From: Pseudomonadota bacterium
Lineage (GTDB): Bacteria; Pseudomonadota; Gammaproteobacteria; Burkholderiales; Chitinibacteraceae
Direction of reading: 5' to 3'
Length of the DNA: 64,000 nt
Assembly (NCBI GenBank): GCA_026399755.1
Contig: JAPLQI010000016.1
Span: 57,227 to 121,226, forward strand
This document shows positions 60,125 through 64,000 of the stretch, in pieces. The translations under genes and the position numbers were made by a program. How positions within the stretch are numbered: the first letter of the stretch is position 1; each line of letters opens with the position of its first letter. The notes below the pieces were generated by a model, which saw nothing but the letters and a program-made list of their open reading frames with translations, ran no database searches and was not told the DNA's origin.

Positions 60125-61651
60125 TTAAACAATCCCCAATGCTTTTAATATGCCGATTTGCTTATCGCAAAATAGCTGCGCTTGTTGCGTTAATTCGGCG
60201 ATATTGTCCTCGCTACTTTCTATGGTAATGCCTTCCTTAACCAGTTTTTGATTTTGCATAGCAAGGATTTGCCATGCGAATTGCGCCATTTCTGCTGGGT
60301 GTTTTTTGCCTTGGCTGCGGGCTAATAAAAAGAGTTGTTGAAAGCGCCCAACGGCAATGCCGCCGCCGGATACGGGGCTGGCTAGGTAGCTGATGTCGCT
60401 GCTTCCGCGCGATTGTTGGCATAGGTAGTGATTAATTTTTTCACAGCTTTTTTTGGCTTTGGCGATGTGCGTCTCTTCTTGTACCAGTGCCACGCTGCCT
60501 GCGCCGGTGAGCACAATAATGGCTTGTAAAATTTGCGCAAAGGGCAGGTTGGTGGCTTGTTCTAGCTTGCCTAGGCTAATGATTTGATGATCGCTCATGG
60601 CATCTAAAATGGGGGCGTAAGTGTTGTCTTGTAAGGTGGCTTCGCCAAGGTTGCCGTTTACTTTGAGCGATACATCGCTGCGGGGCTGAATCAGTAGTAC
60701 GCGCAGTTGGCGTAGTTGCTCGGCTTGGGCAAGCGGGCTAAGTGTGCGCGGGCCACGCACCCAGTAATCACGGCGAAATTGCTGATTCACCATAAAATCA
60801 CGCGTGGTTTCTCTGAACATGGCATCGGGAATTTCTGCCAGAAATTGCTGCTGCTCACTCGTTAAATTAATGGCGTCAATATGGTCCATATAATGCGCAG
60901 AGCAGGCAAAGCTGAGCTTGGCAGGCTTTAGCCATTCGGCCATGCTGGCAAAGTGCATGGGCAGCCAATCGCGATTAAAGTATTCATGCGCTAAATAATG
61001 GCGATTTTGCTCTTTTACTTTTTGTATTCGATCCGCTATTTGCGGATTAGCCCGTGCGTACATAGGCTGGGTGGCGAGTAGTTTCTCGGTGAAATCGAGT
61101 GCGCCATTAATTCGGCTGACAATACCATTGCCTTCTGCGCCAATAATCTCGGCGTGCTCGGTCATTAAATGTCGTATAGGCGCAAAGCTGGCCCAGCCGG
61201 GCTGGGTGTTATAGCTAATATATAAAACGCCGCCTACTTTTAATTTGCGGCGAATAAATTCTACAATCACGCCACGGTTTTCATCCGATATCCAGCTCCA
61301 AATACCATGTAGGCCAATATAATCGAATTCGGGTAAATCGCTGCGAGCGGCAAAATCCGCAAAGGCTTCATCAAATAATCTAGCCCCAGCACCTGATATG
61401 CTGGCTAATTCTTGGGCAAAGCTTGCTTGCGATGGATTGAAATCGGTGCCGTGCCATTGCGTGACGCTGGCGGCGGCATGCAAATTGGCGCTCATGCCTT
61501 GGCCAAATCCTAATTCGCATGCATTGGTCATTTCTGGGCAGGCTAAACCCGAATTTAAAAACGCCAACTTTAGCCGTAGCGGGTTAAGCTCGGTGTAATA
61601 GCCGTAGGTGTAGGCAATATCTGCTATATAGCCCGCTGTCCAATCGCTCAT
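60125..61651 (-). CDS. SAM methyltransferase with regulatory domain
   Basis: 508 aa. N-terminal class I methyltransferase (about 1-200): YTYGYYTELNPLRLKLAFLNSGL, SAM motif ACELGFGQGMSANLHAA, GTDFNPSQASFAQEL, DYIGLHGIWSWISDENRGVIVEFIRRKLKVGGVLYISYNTQPGW. The middle and C-terminal parts (DFMVNQQFRRDYWVRGPRTLS onward) match the methyltransferase regulatory domain family. Members often accompany polysaccharide or surface-protein loci. AAGGAG precedes the ATG. The substrate is unknown. Confidence 0.88.
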   Translation of the reverse strand: MSDWTAGYIADIAYTYGYYTELNPLRLKLAFLNSGLACPEMTNACELGFGQGMSANLHAAASVTQWHGTDFNPSQASFAQELASISGAGARLFDEAFADFAARSDLPEFDYIGLHGIWSWISDENRGVIVEFIRRKLKVGGVLYISYNTQPGWASFAPIRHLMTEHAEIIGAEGNGIVSRINGALDFTEKLLATQPMYARANPQIADRIQKVKEQNRHYLAHEYFNRDWLPMHFASMAEWLKPAKLSFACSAHYMDHIDAINLTSEQQQFLAEIPDAMFRETTRDFMVNQQFRRDYWVRGPRTLSPLAQAEQLRQLRVLLIQPRSDVSLKVNGNLGEATLQDNTYAPILDAMSDHQIISLGKLEQATNLPFAQILQAIIVLTGAGSVALVQEETHIAKAKKSCEKINHYLCQQSRGSSDISYLASPVSGGGIAVGRFQQLFLLARSQGKKHPAEMAQFAWQILAMQNQKLVKEGITIESSEDNIAELTQQAQLFCDKQIGILKALGIV

Positions 61652-61688
61652 ATTAATGCTCCTTGTTGGTGAATGAGTTGAGGATTAA

Positions 61689-62750
61689 TTAATGTACATA
61701 ATGTTGGCGTAAATTTAAAAAGGGAAGCTCTATACTGCGCCAGCTTAAATCGGCTAATACGCAAGTTAAAAAGAGGGATAGCATTATTTTTGCTATCGAA
61801 ATAATGTAGGAAACATCGCTAACTAGGTAATAGCTTAATAAATAAAGAACCATTGCATGTAGTAAATAAAATGAATAAGAGCGTTGCCCAATAAATGACA
61901 GGGATTTTTCTACTGTGCTTGGCAAACGCCATTTTGTATTTGCATAGGTATAAATAAATGCGCCCCATAATAATGCTTCTAAGGTGTACCAAATCACAAT
62001 AATCATGTTTCGGCTGTCGTTATTAAATAGCATTGCGTATTTAGATCGAAATATGCTTATGGCGATAATTGCCATTGCCGTCAGGATTAATGCGTAGGGC
62101 TTTTTGAAAAAAGAGCCTATTGCTAATGTGGCAAAACCCATTCCAATTAAAAACTGATCAAGCCGGCCAATTAGGGTGGATTGCAATACATGGGCAGGGT
62201 GCTCGGCAATGCTGAGTACGCATAATTTTAAAACTAAGAAAATAAGTAACATTCGGCCAATATAAGCGAGGCCCTGTTGGCGAACAAAGAGTGCTAAGAA
62301 GGGGAAAATAAGATAAAAAGTAAATTCAATTGAAATTGTCCACGCGGCACCGGTTACAAAGTAATCTGAAGTGGCGGGCTTGCCAATATTGCTGATAAAT
62401 ACGTAGAGTAAATCTTGAGGCTGAAACTTATTGCGACCAAGCGAAATAGCTAAGAAAAAAACCAATAAGAATAATGGAAAAATACGCAGGAAACGGTTAA
62501 AAATAAAACGGCGATAATCAATATTTCCGCTGATGGCTATTTTCATAAATAAATAGCCAGAAAGTGTAAAAAATAAACCAACCCCCATATGGCCTTCGGT
62601 GATAATGGCGAATAGGGGCCAGTTGGGGAAAGATTGCCAATGACCGTGAAAATGATGAAATGCATGAAAGAAAAAAACCAATAACGCCGCCAAAGCACGA
62701 ATATGCTCAAGCTTGGGGTTGAATGCGATATTGCTAGAATGTGGTGACAT
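61689..62750 (-). CDS. Acyltransferase family 3 membrane protein (OafA/YrhL-like)
   Basis: 353 aa from MSPHSSNIAFNPKLEHIRAL (start 62750, GAGG six bases upstream). About ten TM helices: EHIRALAALLVFFFHAFHHFH (conserved R...H), GHMGVGLFFTLSGYLFM, RRFIFNRFLRIFPLF, GAAWTISIEFTFYLIFPFLAL and YSFYLLHAMVLYLLSYYL. Transfers acetyl or similar groups to surface sugars. It follows the RAYT/REP region and precedes the methyltransferase in the same direction. Confidence 0.92.
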   Translation of the reverse strand: MSPHSSNIAFNPKLEHIRALAALLVFFFHAFHHFHGHWQSFPNWPLFAIITEGHMGVGLFFTLSGYLFMKIAISGNIDYRRFIFNRFLRIFPLFLLVFFLAISLGRNKFQPQDLLYVFISNIGKPATSDYFVTGAAWTISIEFTFYLIFPFLALFVRQQGLAYIGRMLLIFLVLKLCVLSIAEHPAHVLQSTLIGRLDQFLIGMGFATLAIGSFFKKPYALILTAMAIIAISIFRSKYAMLFNNDSRNMIIVIWYTLEALLWGAFIYTYANTKWRLPSTVEKSLSFIGQRSYSFYLLHAMVLYLLSYYLVSDVSYIISIAKIMLSLFLTCVLADLSWRSIELPFLNLRQHYVH

Positions 62751-62779
62751 CGATATCCTCGTTTTATAGTGAATATTTT

Positions 62780-62990
62780 TATTGTGCTCGGCGGGTTTCA
62801 CCCCAACCCTATCAACTTAAATAATCCTCTTCATGACCAGCGTTAAATCATCGTAGGGCGGGTGAAACCCGCCGCTTTTCGTGTTTCATCGCAAAGCTCG
62901 GCGGGTTTCACCCGCCCTACGGTGTATTGGAAATTTGATACAGGTTTGAAATTATTTTTGATGCTTTCGTAGGGCGGGTGAAATCCGCCG
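62780..62990. repeat. REP-like cluster downstream of the RAYT gene
   Basis: Fragment CTCGGCGGGTTTCACCCCAA with tail CCCTATCAACTTAAAT (62788-62824), full B copy 62852-62921, half copy 62968-62990 (CGTAGGGCGGGTGAAATCCG) ending 8 bases from the RAYT stop. Confidence 0.88.
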
Positions 62991-62997
62991 TTGTTGC

Positions 62998-63546
62998 TCA
63001 ATCATCGTATGGCATAACAATATTTTTATCACTTATTCCACCCCAATCTGCTGGGTAGGTTTTATTTTTAATATATCGGTGAAACGATGACCAAGGCCAA
63101 TCTGCGATCTTTTTGACCAAGCCATGCTTTACAGGGTTGAAATGTAGATAATTCATGTGATTCTCATAATCTGGTTCATCTCGAATTAAGTGCTCCCAAA
63201 AACGTGCCTGCCAAATGGTTGAATTTTGTTTGTTGACCCGCCTGTAGCTTAAAAGATCAGGATTTAAATAATTGGGTCCACAGGCCACGCTGACTTCTCT
63301 TTTTATTAATCGCCAACGATTAGAAAAATCGCTATCGTTTTCAGGTAGGGTCCAAATGCAATGTAGGTGATCTGGCAAAAGCACCCAAGCATCAATTTGG
63401 AAAGGCTGCGCCATTCTTGTTTTAGTAATTGCCAAACGTAATGCCGCTCTTATATCAGGGTTAGTCAATGTTTTTTGCCGTTGTTCGGTGACAACGGTGA
63501 AGAAATATGTTGCACCAGATATTTTAGAACGGCGGTAATAGGGCAT
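62998..63546 (-). CDS. REP-associated tyrosine transposase (RAYT, TnpA_REP)
   Basis: 182 aa Y1 transposase of the IS200/IS605 relatives that act on REP sequences. HUH-type metal motif LPDHLHCIWTLP; catalytic tyrosine in DYENHMNYLHFNPVKHGLV; N-terminal YRRSKISGATYFFTVVTEQR; WPWSSFHRYI near the end. Length and motifs look complete. GAGG five bases before the ATG. Bounded on both sides by REP-like arms, the arrangement expected for the element that spread the palindromes in this genome. Confidence 0.95.
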   Translation of the reverse strand: MPYYRRSKISGATYFFTVVTEQRQKTLTNPDIRAALRLAITKTRMAQPFQIDAWVLLPDHLHCIWTLPENDSDFSNRWRLIKREVSVACGPNYLNPDLLSYRRVNKQNSTIWQARFWEHLIRDEPDYENHMNYLHFNPVKHGLVKKIADWPWSSFHRYIKNKTYPADWGGISDKNIVMPYDD

Positions 63547-63572
63547 TGTGGCCTCGGAAATTTTTAGAAAAA

Positions 63573-63923
63573 CACGCGGGTTTCACCCGCCCTACGATTT
63601 TGTGATTATTTGAGGCGCATTTGAAATTGCATATTTCAATGTTTTTTAAACGTTAATTTCACCCCAACCCTAGCAATTTAAGCTGCATGTTTTTCGTAGG
63701 GCGGGTGAAACCCGCGAGCGATGCTAAAAAACACGCGGGTTGCACCCGCCCTACGATTTTGTGATTATTTGAGGCGCATTTGAAATTGCATATTTCAATG
63801 TTTTCTTAACGTTAATTTCACCTCAACCCTAGCAATTTAAGCTGCATGTTTTTCGTAGGGCGGGTGCAACCCGCGAGCAATGCTGAAAAACACGCGGGTT
63901 GCACCCCAATCCTATCAACTTAA
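63573..63923. repeat. REP-like cluster upstream of the RAYT gene, with a 159-bp tandem duplication
   Basis: Half REP 63573-63596, full A copies 63695-63755 and 63854-63913. The stretch from GATTTTGTGATTATTTGAGG through ACCCTAGCAATTTAAGCTGC and the next palindrome occurs twice (63596 and 63755 starts), a 159-bp period with only a few differences. Ends with AATCCTATCAACTTAAGC. Confidence 0.88.
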
Positions 63924-63952
63924 GCCGCTTGCCTTTATTCAAGGCATGCGGC
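63924..63952. terminator. Strong hairpin, possible terminator of a gene beyond the window
   Basis: GCCGCTTGCCTT-TATTC-AAGGCATGCGGC, 11 of 12 bp paired, followed by AACATCTTT; no gene of this window ends here. Confidence 0.5.
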
Positions 63953-64000
63953 AACATCTTTAATCAATCGCAACTCACTGATTTATAATTACAATATGAT

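Overview
The window looks like chromosomal DNA of a Gram-negative betaproteobacterium, most likely of the order Neisseriales (Iodobacter/Chromobacterium/Chitinibacter-like). Reasons: the beta-type gshA-gshB pair next to an apbE-EIIA(Man)-HPr-EI cluster, rsfS-nadD-proA, two LpxL-type acyltransferases, a PEP-CTERM protein and a DUF4214/S-layer protein. The genus is an inference. No rRNA, tRNA, CRISPR array, prophage or classical insertion sequence was found. About 55 protein genes are supported.

Layout. 1-7.1 kb: sugar ABC transporter operon (binding protein, MalF-like permease, truncated MalG-like permease) divergent from a second binding protein that is followed by an OmpR-type response regulator and its kinase. 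7.1-17.1 kb: CHASE-PAS sensor lacking an output domain, rsfS, nadD, proA, a secreted trypsin-like protease, a secreted Ala/Lys repeat protein, an RstAB-like two-component pair, a 2[4Fe-4S] ferredoxin and a YidB-like protein. 17.2-22.8 kb: membrane/envelope operon (DUF2298 protein, polyprenyl-phosphate-type GT2, flippase-like protein, FAD oxidoreductase). 23.1-26.5 kb: AraC regulator divergent from an EamA exporter, then a PEP-CTERM protein. 26.6-36.5 kb: metK, two lipid A-type acyltransferases, and a leftward cluster gshA-gshB-apbE-EIIA-ptsH-ptsI. 36.6-44.5 kb: TetR regulator divergent from an eight-gene lipid-modification cluster (FAD oxidoreductase, DUF1365, cyclopropane fatty acid synthase-like, chalcone-isomerase-like, MFS, DUF3833 lipoprotein, SDR, SnoaL-like). 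44.7-51.9 kb: DUF2491/PspA-like locus, mgtE, a CLC that looks like a fluoride/proton antiporter, prmC. 52-64 kb: monothiol glutaredoxin, GST, aminopeptidase P, a large S-layer/type I-secreted protein, GH19 endolysin-like enzyme, a methyltransferase with a regulatory domain, an acyltransferase-3 and a REP-associated tyrosine transposase (RAYT).

The intergenic space is unusually crowded with repeats. The dominant family is a REP-like palindrome (stem GTAGGGCGGGTGAAACCCGC), with about twenty full or partial copies in two loop subtypes, densest around the RAYT gene. Three further inverted-repeat families, a dispersed repeat of about 340 bp and a triplicated terminator block are also present.

The most unusual signal is at two unrelated genes, gshA and the FAD oxidoreductase at 17.2-18.5 kb. 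In both, the 5' end of the gene is duplicated upstream with a period of exactly 98 bp. Each extra copy is a 33-codon open frame that repeats the N-terminus of the main protein and ends in a 4-nt ATGA overlap with the next start codon, so it looks like a translationally coupled N-terminal-mimic leader peptide.
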